From NCBI RefSeq assembly GCF_001984575.1, contig NZ_LZNS01000001.1, positions 4,134,915 to 4,198,914 of the forward strand: a DNA stretch of 64,000 bases. The letters run 5' to 3'. A model generated the notes under the pieces. That model did not search any database. It was not told the origin of the DNA and saw only the letters and a list, made by a program, of their open reading frames with translations. The position numbers and the translations under genes are program-made. Source of the DNA: Streptomyces sp. MP131-18. GTDB taxonomy: Bacteria; Actinomycetota; Actinomycetes; Streptomycetales; Streptomycetaceae. This document shows, in pieces, positions 7,829 through 16,317 of this stretch; position 1 is the first letter of the stretch, and each line of letters starts with the position of its first letter.

Positions 7829-7896
7829 GACCGCAGCGGCCCGAGCCCGTAGGCTCAAGGGGTACGCACACGTCGTCGACGAGCCAGGAGTGAGCC

Positions 7897-8238
7897 GTGT
7901 TTCCCGGTGGTGGGGTCGATATGCAGCAGTTGTTGCAGCAGGCCCAGAAAATGCAGCAGGACCTTGCCGCGGCGCAGCAGGAGCTGGCCGAGACGCCCGT
8001 GGAGGGTTCCGCGGGCGGCGGGCTGGTCAAGGCGACGGTCACCGGCTCCGGTGAGCTGACGGCCCTGGTGATCGACCCCCGGGCGGTGGACCCGGACGAC
8101 ACCGAGACCCTTGCGGACCTGGTGATCGCCGCGGTCCGCGACGCGAACAACGCGGCGCAGGAGCTGGCCAAGACCAAGCTCGGCCCTCTCGCACAGGGGC
8201 TGGGCGGGGGCGGCGGCCTCCCCGGACTGCCGTTCTGA
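7897..8238 (+). CDS. ybaB: YbaB/EbfC nucleoid-associated protein
   Basis: This small DNA-binding protein of 113 residues has the family core 'MQQLLQQAQKMQQDLAAAQQ' (helix 1), a central beta segment 'GLVKATVTGSGELTALVID', and a C-terminal helix. The Gly-rich tail is typical of streptomycetes. GTG 7897 is preceded by AGGAGTGA; ATG 7921 is an alternative. Its stop overlaps the recR start (TGATG), and it sits between dnaX and recR as in most bacteria, so the three probably form one transcription unit. Confidence 0.9.
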   Translation: MFPGGGVDMQQLLQQAQKMQQDLAAAQQELAETPVEGSAGGGLVKATVTGSGELTALVIDPRAVDPDDTETLADLVIAAVRDANNAAQELAKTKLGPLAQGLGGGGGLPGLPF

Positions 8239-8837
8239 TGTACGAGGGCGTCGTCCAGGACCTCATCGACGAGCTGGGGAGACTCCCGGGCGTCGGCCCC
8301 AAGAGCGCTCAGCGGATTGCTTTCCACATCCTCCAGGCCGAGACGACCGACGTCCGCCGTCTCGCGCACGCGCTGACCGAGGTCAAGGAGAAGGTCCGGT
8401 TCTGCGCCGAGTGCGGCAATGTCGCCCAGGAGGAGCGCTGCCGGGTCTGCCTCGACCCGCGCCGCGACCCCGCGGTGATCTGCGTGGTCGAGGAGCCCAA
8501 GGACGTGGTGGCGATCGAGCGTACCCGCGAGTTCCGCGGCAGGTACCACGTGCTGGGCGGGGCCATCAGTCCGATCGACGGCGTCGGCCCCGGCGATCTG
8601 CGGATTCGGGAGCTGCTCGCGCGCCTCGCCGACGGCGCCGTCACGGAGCTGATCCTCGCCACGGACCCCAATCTGGAGGGCGAGGCGACCGCCACCTACC
8701 TGGCCCGGATGGTCAGCTCGCTGGGTCTGCGGGTCACTCGGCTGGCCAGCGGGCTGCCGGTGGGGGGAGACTTGGAGTATGCCGACGAGGTCACCTTGGG
8801 ACGTGCTTTCGAGGGTAGGCGGCTGCTTGATGTGTAA
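8238..8837 (+). CDS. recR: Recombination mediator protein RecR
   Basis: This is a 199-residue protein of the RecFOR gap-repair pathway that helps load RecA. It has helix-hairpin-helix 'LGRLPGVGPKSAQRIAFHIL' (about residues 11-30), a four-Cys zinc finger 'CAECGNVAQEERCRVC', and a Toprim domain with 'VVEEPKDVVAIE' and 'ATDPNLEGEATA'. The length is normal for the family. It is translationally coupled to ybaB by a one-base overlap. Confidence 0.96.
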   Translation: MYEGVVQDLIDELGRLPGVGPKSAQRIAFHILQAETTDVRRLAHALTEVKEKVRFCAECGNVAQEERCRVCLDPRRDPAVICVVEEPKDVVAIERTREFRGRYHVLGGAISPIDGVGPGDLRIRELLARLADGAVTELILATDPNLEGEATATYLARMVSSLGLRVTRLASGLPVGGDLEYADEVTLGRAFEGRRLLDV

Positions 8838-8885
8838 TGCAGGCATTGCAGGCGCAGACGTAGCGACCGTTGGGGAGGCGACCAG

Positions 8886-9590
8886 GTGATGACCGAAGCG
8901 ACGCCGATACCGCAGACGCCGGTGGAGGGCACCACCACCGGTCCGGCCGGGGGCCAGGCCGGCCCGGACGACTTCGCCGTTCAGATCGCCGACCAGGTGG
9001 AGAGTTTCATCGTGGCGGTCACGGAGGTGGCCAAGGGGGACGATCCGGACAGCGCCGTGCCCTACCTGCTGCTCCAGGTCTCGCAGGTCCTGCTGGCAGG
9101 CGGCAGGCTCGGCGCGTACGAGGACATCGTTCCCGAGGAGCGCTACGAGCCGGACACCGGTCCTGAGCCGGACATGGACGAGTTGCGCGAGCGGCTGGCC
9201 GCGCTGCTCGCGCCGGTCGATGTCTACTCGGAGGTGTTCGACCCCTACGTGCCGCGCAGCACCCCGGTGGCGGCCCGGATCTCCGATGATCTGGCGGACA
9301 TCATCTCCGACCTGCGGCACGGCATGGCGCACTACCGCAGGGGCCGGGTGAGCGAGGCGCTGTGGTGGTGGCAGTTCTCCTACCTGTCGAACTGGGGGCC
9401 CACGGCGAGCGCCGCGCTCCGCGCGTTGCAGTCGCTGGTGGCGCACGTCCGGCTGGACACGCCGCTGGCCGAGCTGGACGGTCTGGACACGGACAGCGAT
9501 GCCGAGGACGGCGACCTGGAACGTCAGGCCGGCCGCGTCATGGAGGCCGAGATCGCGGCCCCGCTCGGTCTGCGTTCCGGCCCTTCCTGA
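8886..9590 (+). CDS. DUF5063 domain protein
   Basis: This encodes a 234-residue acidic soluble protein with no signal peptide or membrane helix. The conserved part includes 'IADQVESFIVAVTEVAKG', 'YLLLQVSQVLLAGGRLGAYE', and 'RRGRVSEALWWWQFSYLSNW', the DUF5063 signature. The biochemical role is unknown. The position next to recR is, as I recall, conserved in Streptomyces. GTG 8886 follows GGGAGG by 7 bp; the overlapping ATG at 8889 is equally possible. Confidence 0.8.
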   Translation: MMTEATPIPQTPVEGTTTGPAGGQAGPDDFAVQIADQVESFIVAVTEVAKGDDPDSAVPYLLLQVSQVLLAGGRLGAYEDIVPEERYEPDTGPEPDMDELRERLAALLAPVDVYSEVFDPYVPRSTPVAARISDDLADIISDLRHGMAHYRRGRVSEALWWWQFSYLSNWGPTASAALRALQSLVAHVRLDTPLAELDGLDTDSDAEDGDLERQAGRVMEAEIAAPLGLRSGPS

Positions 9591-9757
9591 TCGTTTGCGT
9601 CGGCGGCTGACCATTCGTATCGGCGGCCGGCGCACCATGGCTTGGTGCGGTCCTTCCCTGCCCCGGGACACTCGCGGGGATGCTCGCGCCAGGAATAGCC
9701 CCGCGCCCCCGGGGCACTCGGTGGCCATGTCAACTCCTCGACCTGAAGGAGGATCAC

Positions 9758-10021
9758 ATGGCAGGCCACAGCACGGGGCTGTCGAGACGCGAGAGCAGCG
9801 GGCTGTCAACGGCGAGTCTGGTATGCGGAATTGTCGGTCTCTTCTTCGCCGGAATCATTCTCGGAACGCTCGCGTTGGTGCTCGGCGCGGTCGCATACCG
9901 CAGTACGCCGAACGGCATGGCGAAGGCGGGCATGGTGCTCGGCGCGGTGGACATCGTGCTGGCGATCGTGGTGATGGCAACGCTCAGCTCCGACGGCGGC
10001 GGCTGGGTCATCGGCGGCTGA
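9758..10021 (+). CDS. Small DUF4190-type membrane protein
   Basis: This 87-residue protein has two predicted membrane helices, 'SLVCGIVGLFFAGIILGTLA' and 'GMVLGAVDIVLAIVVMATLS', separated by a short loop containing 'AYRSTPNGMAKAG', characteristic of DUF4190 proteins. The start is fixed by GAAGGAGG 8 bp upstream. The function is not known. It stands alone between the DUF5063 gene and a convergent phosphatase gene. Confidence 0.75.
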   Translation: MAGHSTGLSRRESSGLSTASLVCGIVGLFFAGIILGTLALVLGAVAYRSTPNGMAKAGMVLGAVDIVLAIVVMATLSSDGGGWVIGG

Positions 10022-10170
10022 GGCGGCGGAACGCGACGCGCACAACCGGGGCCACCGGCGGCGGCACCGCGCCGTACCGGCCGCGCCGCGCCCGCCCCGT
10101 TCCCGTACCGCTCCAGCTCCAGCTCCAGCTCCCGCCCAGTGTGCTCGCGTGCTCGCGTGCTCCCTATCCG

Positions 10171-10205
10171 TGCTGCTGCTCAGCTCACCGGGCTGAGCAG
10201 CAGCA
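10171..10205. terminator. Perfect 14-bp hairpin at the phosphatase stop codon
   Basis: TGCTGCTGCTCAGC (10171-10184) and its exact reverse complement at 10192-10205 flank a 7-nt loop. The hairpin overlaps the last codons and stop of the minus-strand phosphatase. It lies between convergent genes, so it may terminate both. No T-run follows on either strand. Confidence 0.5.
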
Positions 10206-12294
10206 GAGCGATGTCGTCGCTGCGCGACTCCGTCTGTCGGGCGTGCCGCAGCAAGCCATCGGCGAGTTCGTCCATCGGACGGCCCGACGGCGCCCCGCCG
10301 AGCTGCGCCGCGAGCTCGGCGATCGCGTCGCCTATGTCGATGCCGGGCCGCTCGATCAGCCCGTCCGTGTAGAGGAGCAGCACCGCGCCTTCCGGCAGCC
10401 CGGTCTCCGTGGCCGGGTAGGCGGCGTCCGGCTCGATGCCGAGCAGCGGGCCGGGCGGGACCTCCAGCGCCACCACCCGCCCGTCCGGGTACCGCACGAG
10501 CGGCGGCGGGTGCCCGGCCGTCGAGAGGCTCAGCCGCCGCGCGGACAGATCGAGTTGGACGTACAGGCAGCTGGTGAACAGGCCCGGGTCGAGGTCAGTC
10601 AGCAGCCGGTTGGCACGCGCGAGCACTTCGCCCGGCGGTTCGCCGGCGGTGGCGTGCACGGCGGTGCGCACCTGGCCCATCAACGCCGCCGCTGTCACGT
10701 TGTGGCCCTGGACGTCGCCGATCGCCGCCGCGACCGAGACCGTTCCGGAGCCGTCCTCGTCGAGCCGGATCAGGTCGTAGAAGTCGCCGCCGATCTCCAT
10801 GCCGTGCGAGGCGGGCAGGTAGCGCGCGGCAACGTCGAGCCCCGGCACGCGCGGGAGCACGCGCGGCAGCAGACCGGCTTGCAGACGGCGCGCGAGGTGG
10901 TGACGCGTGTCGTGCAGGCGGGCGCGTTCCAGGGCCTGCGCGATCAGTCCGGCGAGCGAGGACATGATCCCGCGCTCCTCGGGCGAGAATTCGCGCGGGC
11001 GTTCGTACGAGATGACGCAGCAGCCGACGGTCCGTCCCGTCGCGATCAGCGGCAGCATGGCCCAGGCCGACTTCCCTGACAGCTCGGGCAGCCCAGGGAA
11101 GTGCGCCGCCAGCGCTTCCGGCGAGGGGTAGAACGCGGGTGCGCCGTCCGCGAGGACACGGGCCGCGGGGGTGGTGGCCGGGGTCAGGGAGGCGCCGTCG
11201 AAGTGGGCGACGGCCTCGGCGCGGTAGCCTCGGTGGCCGAGGGCCCGCAGCCGGCCGCCCTCGGCGACGAACATCAGCAGCCCCTGGGCGTCCAGCGCGG
11301 GCATGATCTGGCTGGCGACGAGGTCCACGACGTCCCGCACGCTGACCGCCTCGGTCAGCACCGTGGCCAGCTGCATCATGTGGTACAGCGCCCCGGCCCG
11401 CGTGGGCGCCGCGCGCGCCTCCGAGACGGCGCGCGCCCCCGGCGCGGCCGACGCCGGGGTGATGCGCACGCTGATGCCGAAGGCGTCGGGGTAGAGCTGG
11501 AAGCGCAGCCACCGTTCCGGCGGCTTGAGCGCGGTGAACGATCCGGGCTGGCGGCTGAACAGCGCCGCCCGGTACCTGTCCTCGAACACCGGGTCGGACA
11601 GCCACGGCAGTGCGTCCCACGGCCGCGCGCCGAGCAGCTCGGTCACGTCGGCGCCGACGAGTTTGGCCGCGCTGCCGCTGACGTACGTCAGCCGCCCGTC
11701 CAGGTCGAGCGCCCAGCAGCCTTCCGGGAGCCGTTCCGCGAACCCGGCCGCCGCCTGCGCCTCCTCGTGCCCCGGCGTGCGCGCCCGCGGGCGCACCAGT
11801 ACATGCGGCTCTTCACTTGCGCGAACGGGTCGCCCTTCGCGTTCGGCCCCGGCCAGCAGGTCGGCCAGGCGCGTGGTGGTGTCGTCGATGATGTCGCGCT
11901 CGTCCCGCGCCAGCTCGTCCGGGTGGTTCCCCGGCCAGATCAGCGCTATCGCGCCCCAGCAGGTGTCCCCGCGCAGGATCGGCACGAACGCGGCGGCGAG
12001 CGGATAGGGCGTGACGTCGTCCGGCCTGGCGTAGCGGCGCTCCATCTCGCGGACGCCGAGCCACACCAGCCGCCGGTTCTCCACGGCGTCGCCGAGCGGC
12101 TCCCCGGCGTCGACCGGCACGCGCAGCCAGTCGCCGATGAACCTCCGCGGCAGCCCGGACGTCACGGCGAGCCGCAGCACCCGCTCGCCGGGCGCCAGCA
12201 GGTAGATCCCGGCTCCGTAGGCGCCGGTCTTCCGCAGGGCCCGGACCAGCGGCGGGTCGAGAAGATCCGCGCGCGAAGGTGACAAACCGGCCAT
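10180..12294 (-). CDS. GAF/PAS-sensor SpoIIE-family PP2C phosphatase
   Basis: A 704-residue multidomain regulator. An N-terminal GAF-like domain (about 10-145) is followed by a PAS domain ('GCWALDLDGRLTYVSGSAAK', about 180-290), a second GAF (about 300-460), and a C-terminal SpoIIE-type PP2C domain with 'ASHGMEIGGDFYDLIRLDED', 'AIGDVQGHNVTAAALMGQ' and 'LLYTDGLIERPG' carrying the metal-binding Asp residues. Such proteins usually dephosphorylate anti-anti-sigma (STAS) proteins and so release sigma factors. No kinase or STAS partner lies alongside, so the target is not indicated by context. It has no membrane segment. Confidence 0.88.
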   Translation of the reverse strand: MAGLSPSRADLLDPPLVRALRKTGAYGAGIYLLAPGERVLRLAVTSGLPRRFIGDWLRVPVDAGEPLGDAVENRRLVWLGVREMERRYARPDDVTPYPLAAAFVPILRGDTCWGAIALIWPGNHPDELARDERDIIDDTTTRLADLLAGAEREGRPVRASEEPHVLVRPRARTPGHEEAQAAAGFAERLPEGCWALDLDGRLTYVSGSAAKLVGADVTELLGARPWDALPWLSDPVFEDRYRAALFSRQPGSFTALKPPERWLRFQLYPDAFGISVRITPASAAPGARAVSEARAAPTRAGALYHMMQLATVLTEAVSVRDVVDLVASQIMPALDAQGLLMFVAEGGRLRALGHRGYRAEAVAHFDGASLTPATTPAARVLADGAPAFYPSPEALAAHFPGLPELSGKSAWAMLPLIATGRTVGCCVISYERPREFSPEERGIMSSLAGLIAQALERARLHDTRHHLARRLQAGLLPRVLPRVPGLDVAARYLPASHGMEIGGDFYDLIRLDEDGSGTVSVAAAIGDVQGHNVTAAALMGQVRTAVHATAGEPPGEVLARANRLLTDLDPGLFTSCLYVQLDLSARRLSLSTAGHPPPLVRYPDGRVVALEVPPGPLLGIEPDAAYPATETGLPEGAVLLLYTDGLIERPGIDIGDAIAELAAQLGGAPSGRPMDELADGLLRHARQTESRSDDIALLLLSPVS

Positions 12295-12394
12295 AAGGGA
12301 ACGTTAAGCCGGGTCGGCCACGCGGGCACTTCCACCTGCTCCGACCGACGGCCGTCCGGCCCGTCCGGACCGTCCGGACCGTTCATTCGCGAGA

Positions 12395-12414
12395 TCACAC
12401 GCGTTGCCGTGTGA
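12395..12414. promoter_or_regulatory. Inverted repeat between divergent phosphatase and ask
   Basis: TCACACG-cgttgc-CGTGTGA is a 7+7 bp palindrome in the 276-bp divergent region. The flanks GAGA and TCTC extend the symmetry loosely. It looks like an operator, but the half-site orientation is opposite to a Crp site and I cannot name the regulator. Confidence 0.4.
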
Positions 12415-12570
12415 CATCTCTTACGTTTCGGGCACATTTCCGTGTGCCCCGGCCTCCTCGGGGCAGGGAAGCTCGCTGAGCGGGCGGGTCGACGGGGCCG
12501 CTCGGTAGAATTTATCCGGCTGTGGTCGATTTTCGGCCATGGAAAGCAAGAGAACGAGGAGCGAGCACAC

Positions 12571-13842
12571 GTGGGCCTTGTCGTGCAGAAGTACGGCGGC
12601 TCCTCCGTTGCCGATGCCGAAGGCATCAAGCGCGTCGCCAAGCGGGTCGTCGAGGCCAAGAAGAACGGCCACCAGGTGGTCGTCGTGGTTTCGGCAATGG
12701 GCGATTCGACGGACGAGCTGATCGATCTCGCTGGCCAGGTGTCCCCGGTCGCGCAGGGGCGCGAGCTGGACATGCTGCTGACGTCGGGAGAGCGGATCTC
12801 CATGGCGCTGCTGGCAATGGCGATCAAAGCGCTCGGGCATGAGGCACAGTCGTTCACCGGCAGTCAGGCCGGTGTCATCACCGACTCCGTTCACAACAAG
12901 GCCCGCATCATCGATGTGACCCCGGGGCGCATCCAGAGCTCCGTCGACGCGGGCAACATCGCAATCGTCGCCGGCTTCCAGGGGGTGTCCCAGAGCAGCA
13001 AGGACATCACCACCCTCGGCCGCGGTGGCTCCGACACCACTGCCGTCGCCCTCGCCGCCGCGCTCAACGCCGAGGTGTGCGAGATCTACACCGACGTCGA
13101 CGGCGTTTTCACCGCCGACCCGCGCGTCGTCAAGAAGGCCCGTAAGATCGACTGGATCTCGTTCGAGGACATGCTGGAGCTGGCCAGTTCGGGTTCCAAG
13201 GTGCTGCTGCACCGCTGCGTGGAATACGCACGGCGCTACAACATCCCGATCCACGTCCGCTCGTCGTTCTCAGGGCTGAAGGGCACCTGGGTCAGCAATC
13301 AGCCGCTAGGAGGGCAGCCCATGGAGCAGGCAATCATCTCGGGTGTCGCCCACGACACCTCCGAGGCGAAGATCACCGTCGTCGGAGTCCCGGACAAGCC
13401 CGGCGAGGCCGCGAAGATTTTCCGGACCATCGCCGACTCCGAGGTCAACATCGACATGGTGGTGCAGAACGTCTCCGCCGCGTCCACCGGCCTGACGGAC
13501 ATTTCGTTCACCCTCCCCAAGTCCGAGGGACACAAGGCGATCGAGGCGCTGGAGAAGCGGCGCTCGCTCATCGGCTTCGACGCGCTGCGCTACGACGACC
13601 AGATCGCCAAGATTTCCCTGGTCGGCGCGGGGATGAAGACCAACCCCGGCGTGACGGCGACCTTCTTCGAGGCGCTGTCGAACGCGGGGGTCAACATCGA
13701 GCTGATCTCCACCTCGGAAATCCGGATCTCCGTCGTGACCCGCGAGGACGATGTGAATCAGGCGGTGCGCGCCGTCCACTCCGCGTTCGGTCTTGACAGT
13801 GAGTCCGAGGAAGCGGTCGTGTATGGAGGGACCGGGCGCTGA
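12571..13842 (+). CDS. ask: Aspartokinase (alpha subunit)
   Basis: This catalyses ATP-dependent phosphorylation of L-aspartate, the first step to lysine, methionine, threonine and diaminopimelate. The product is 423 residues. Kinase motifs are 'VVQKYGGSSVADAEGIKRVA' at the N-terminus, 'LTSGERISMALLAMAI', and 'TTLGRGGSDTTAVALAAALN'. Two ACT domains occupy about 265-410 and bind feedback-inhibiting Lys/Thr. GTG 12571 is preceded by GAGGAGCG. The ORF can be extended upstream, but that part lacks family similarity. asd, which normally follows ask in streptomycetes, is not present downstream here. Confidence 0.95.
   Translation: MGLVVQKYGGSSVADAEGIKRVAKRVVEAKKNGHQVVVVVSAMGDSTDELIDLAGQVSPVAQGRELDMLLTSGERISMALLAMAIKALGHEAQSFTGSQAGVITDSVHNKARIIDVTPGRIQSSVDAGNIAIVAGFQGVSQSSKDITTLGRGGSDTTAVALAAALNAEVCEIYTDVDGVFTADPRVVKKARKIDWISFEDMLELASSGSKVLLHRCVEYARRYNIPIHVRSSFSGLKGTWVSNQPLGGQPMEQAIISGVAHDTSEAKITVVGVPDKPGEAAKIFRTIADSEVNIDMVVQNVSAASTGLTDISFTLPKSEGHKAIEALEKRRSLIGFDALRYDDQIAKISLVGAGMKTNPGVTATFFEALSNAGVNIELISTSEIRISVVTREDDVNQAVRAVHSAFGLDSESEEAVVYGGTGR
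13321..13842 (+). CDS. ask: Aspartokinase beta subunit (in-frame internal start)
   Basis: An in-frame ATG at 13321 is preceded by a strong ribosome site (TAGGAGGG at 13307-13314, 6 bp spacing). It would give a 173-residue protein made only of the two ACT regulatory domains, starting 'MEQAIISGVAHDTSEAKI'. Actinobacterial and Bacillus aspartokinases are alpha2beta2, with the beta subunit made from exactly such an internal start. The call rests on the Shine-Dalgarno match and family precedent. Confidence 0.75.
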   Translation: MEQAIISGVAHDTSEAKITVVGVPDKPGEAAKIFRTIADSEVNIDMVVQNVSAASTGLTDISFTLPKSEGHKAIEALEKRRSLIGFDALRYDDQIAKISLVGAGMKTNPGVTATFFEALSNAGVNIELISTSEIRISVVTREDDVNQAVRAVHSAFGLDSESEEAVVYGGTGR

Positions 13843-14185
13843 TTCGCCAACGGGTCGCTCGTCGAGGCGTGCGTCGGATCGCCAACGGGGCGTGCGTCGG
13901 ATCGCTCGTCGTTTGGCCGATGTTGGCCAGATGTGAAGCTCTCGTGACCAAGTCGTAGGCCCGCATGGCTTGCTCCGGACCAATCCGCCGAGAGACGATT
14001 TCTACTCCCCGCACCGCTGGAAACCAACTGCGGTGCGGGGAGTGTCTTTGGTGCCCCTACCGGGGCCGGGACGCGGACCAGTTGGGATCTTCACGGCGGG
14101 CGGTGGGTGTGACACGAAGTGAGGCAAAAGCCGGCAGCCTGCCCGCGCCGTACAACCTTTGCGGGGGAGAGCGTGTCCAACAGAC
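13843..14185. other. Intergenic region with ask terminator
   Basis: No gene is supported. A short decameric motif with GATCGCCAACGGG repeats near 13840-13910. A 13-bp perfect hairpin, CTCCCCGCACCGC/GCGGTGCGGGGAG (14005-14042, 12-nt loop), followed by TGTCTTTG, is a good terminator for ask. Confidence 0.6.
14005..14042 (+). terminator. Terminator downstream of ask
   Basis: A 13-bp perfect stem with a 12-nt loop, followed by a weak T-rich stretch. It is the strongest hairpin in the gap and lies 163 bp after the ask stop. Confidence 0.7.
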
Positions 14186-14839
14186 GTGGCAGAGGTTGCA
14201 GAGGCTCTCGGTTTCCCGTCGGTACCGCCGCGCCGCCTGCCCGCCCTCGGGGGCGGACCGGTGACCGCTCCCCTCCCGGCCTCGCGGCCGGCACGTGTCC
14301 ACGCCTCCGGCGAGGACGCGGACGAAGCCATGGCTGAGAGCACGGCCGGCACCACGATCGACTTCCTGACGGAGACCTACCGCGCCCACTACCGTTCCCT
14401 GCTCGGCCTCGCCGCCCTGCTGCTCGACGACACGGCCTCCTGCGAGGACGTGGTCCAGGAGGCGTTCATCCGCGTGCACTCCGCGCGCGGGCGCGTCCGC
14501 GACCCCGAGAAGACCCTCGCCTACCTGCGCCAGACCGTCGTCAACCTGTCCCGGTCCACGCTCCGGCGCCGCATACTGGGCCTCAAGCTGCTCGCCAAGC
14601 CCCTGCCCGACGTGGCCAGCGCCGAGGAAGGCGCCTACGAACAGCTGGAGCGCGCCGACCTGATCAAGGCGATGCGCGGCCTTCAGCGCCGCCAGCGTGA
14701 AGTGCTGGTGCTGCGCTACTTCGCCGACATGTCCGAGGCCGAGGTCGCCAAGACGCTCGGCATCTCCGCCGGTTCGGTCAAGGCATACGGCTCGCGCGGC
14801 ATCGCCGCGCTGCGTGTGGCCATGGAGGCCGTCCGATGA
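14186..14839 (+). CDS. RNA polymerase sigma factor, ECF/SigE-like
   Basis: A group-4 sigma factor with region 2 ('FLTETYRAHYRSLLGLAALL', 'CEDVVQEAFIRVHSARGRV') and region 4 ('LQRRQREVLVLRYFADMSEA', 'TLGISAGSVKAYGSRGIAAL'). The core from 'MAESTAGTTIDFLTETYR' (ATG 14330) is conserved. The in-frame sequence from GTG 14186 ('VAEVAEALGFPSVPPRR') also looks coding, so I kept it; a TTG at 14159 is a third option. The stop overlaps the next gene (ATGA), pointing to co-translation with a possible regulatory partner. Confidence 0.88.
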   Translation: MAEVAEALGFPSVPPRRLPALGGGPVTAPLPASRPARVHASGEDADEAMAESTAGTTIDFLTETYRAHYRSLLGLAALLLDDTASCEDVVQEAFIRVHSARGRVRDPEKTLAYLRQTVVNLSRSTLRRRILGLKLLAKPLPDVASAEEGAYEQLERADLIKAMRGLQRRQREVLVLRYFADMSEAEVAKTLGISAGSVKAYGSRGIAALRVAMEAVR

Positions 14840-16317
14840 GTGACCGCGACCCCGGCCGCCGCCTCCCCGAAGACCCGGCGGACCGGCCGGACGCCGAGGC
14901 CGCACGCGCCGACACGCCCCCGCACTCCGGCGCACGCCCCAGCGGGCCGCCGGCGGACGGCGAAGGCCCGCAGGCGGACGGCGAAGGCCCGCAGGCCGGC
15001 GGCGCCGGCGGTGGCCCGTTGAACGACGAGGACCGGCTGCGGGAGCTGCTGCGGGACGTCGTGGACGGCATCAAGCCCTCGACCGACTCCCTCGACCAGC
15101 TGCGGCAGGCCGTTCCCGCCCGGCGCCGCAGGAAGCGGCAGCTGCTGCTCGGCACCGCAGCCTCCGTCGCCCTGCTCGGCCTCGGCGCGCCCATCGTCGT
15201 CACCGCGGCGGCCGGATCCGGCGGCGGCAGCGACCAAGCGCGCGACATCCGCGGCGGCACCCCGCTGGACGGCGAGGACCGCGCCGGCGGCAGCTCGGAC
15301 GAGTCGCTCGGGCGTTACGCGCCGGGTTCCGAGGCGCCGCTGCCCGGAGAGCACGCCGAGGGCGGCATCGACCCGTCTCTGCCGGGCGGCGCCGGCGGTG
15401 AGGGGCAGTCGGACGGCGCCTCGCCCGACCCCGAGGTGACCATGGGCGTCACCTCCCCGACGTGCGACCGCAGCCAGCTCGGCGAGGTCGAGACCGTCCT
15501 CGAACCGCCGGACGGGCAGGGCCGCATCTACGGCCTCATCCGCCTCGCCAACGTCTCCGACCAGCCCTGCCGCGTTCGCGGCAACGGCGAGCTGGCCGCG
15601 CTGCCCCTCGCCCAGGGCGGCTCCGCCGACGTGCAGATCGTCGACCGCACCGAGGGCGACCGCGCCACCGAACTGCCCGCGCCCGACGAGTCCTTCGAGG
15701 AGCTGGTGCTGCCGCCGGGCGAGGCGTATCAGGTGCAGTTCGCCTGGGTGCCCGCGGAGACCTCCATCGGCAGCTGCGAGGTCGACGACGGCGGCGACCG
15801 CAGCGCCCCGCCGAGTACCGGCCCGTCGCCCAGCACGTCCCCCGCCCCGATGAGCACCGACGACGCGGGAGGCGGAACGCGTCCCCGGACCACCGGCAGC
15901 AGCGGTGAGGCCGGCGGTACGGGAGGCACGGGCGGCACTGCGGACGGCGGCGGCCAGGAAGGTACGGGCGGCACGACGGGCGCGGAGCAGGGCGGGACGA
16001 GCAGCGGCAGCCAGAACGGCGGCAGCCAGAACGGCGGCACCGGCGGGCCGAAGCCCTCGGAACCGGGCACCGACGGCCCGAGCACCAGCCCGGGCAGCGA
16101 CTCCGGCGGCTCAGGTGGCTCCGGCGATCCCAGCGGGGAGCCCACCGACGGCGAGAACCCGGCCGAGGAACCCACGGGGAACCAGGGCGCCGACGCCGGT
16201 GTGCTGCTGCGCTACACCCCGGACGCCGGGGAGCCCGCCGCCGCACAGATCCGGATGGAGGGCACGTGTGCGGGAACGATCTACCGGACGGGTGTGCTCC
16301 AGGCCCCGACGGCATAG
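14836..16317 (+). CDS. Membrane-anchored, low-complexity partner of the sigma factor
   Basis: A 493-residue protein. A short cytoplasmic acidic domain (about 1-95, 'RLRELLRDVVDGIKPSTDSL') precedes a basic stop-transfer and one membrane helix ('LLLGTAASVALLGLGAPIVV'). The long extracytoplasmic part has an Ig-like beta domain ('CDRSQLGEVETVLEPPDGQG' to 'CRVRGNGELAALPL') and a Gly/Ser/Thr/Asn-rich stretch. A final piece contains two Cys. Topology and the 4-bp overlap with the sigma gene suggest an anti-sigma-like or sensing role, but no ZAS/HxxxCxxC motif is present. The coding sequence ends inside a tandem 15-bp repeat. Confidence 0.7.
   Translation: MSDRDPGRRLPEDPADRPDAEAARADTPPHSGARPSGPPADGEGPQADGEGPQAGGAGGGPLNDEDRLRELLRDVVDGIKPSTDSLDQLRQAVPARRRRKRQLLLGTAASVALLGLGAPIVVTAAAGSGGGSDQARDIRGGTPLDGEDRAGGSSDESLGRYAPGSEAPLPGEHAEGGIDPSLPGGAGGEGQSDGASPDPEVTMGVTSPTCDRSQLGEVETVLEPPDGQGRIYGLIRLANVSDQPCRVRGNGELAALPLAQGGSADVQIVDRTEGDRATELPAPDESFEELVLPPGEAYQVQFAWVPAETSIGSCEVDDGGDRSAPPSTGPSPSTSPAPMSTDDAGGGTRPRTTGSSGEAGGTGGTGGTADGGGQEGTGGTTGAEQGGTSSGSQNGGSQNGGTGGPKPSEPGTDGPSTSPGSDSGGSGGSGDPSGEPTDGENPAEEPTGNQGADAGVLLRYTPDAGEPAAAQIRMEGTCAGTIYRTGVLQAPTA

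Noticed and set aside
7803..9809. 668-codon open frame on the minus strand opposite ybaB, recR and DUF5063
   Set aside because: It mirrors the third-position GC bias of three well-supported plus-strand genes and has no family motif. It is a shadow frame.
10021..10170. Possible small gene between the DUF4190 and phosphatase genes
   Set aside because: Only short GC-rich frames and CCAGCT repeats; no ribosome site or conserved start.
12340..12385. Short repeated CGTCCGGAC units, possible CRISPR or iteron array
   Set aside because: Units of 9 bp without spacers. Low-complexity GC repeat; no cas genes anywhere in the window.
12300..12570. Lysine riboswitch upstream of aspartokinase
   Set aside because: No L-box core or long structured leader could be recognised, and Streptomyces ask genes are not known to carry one.
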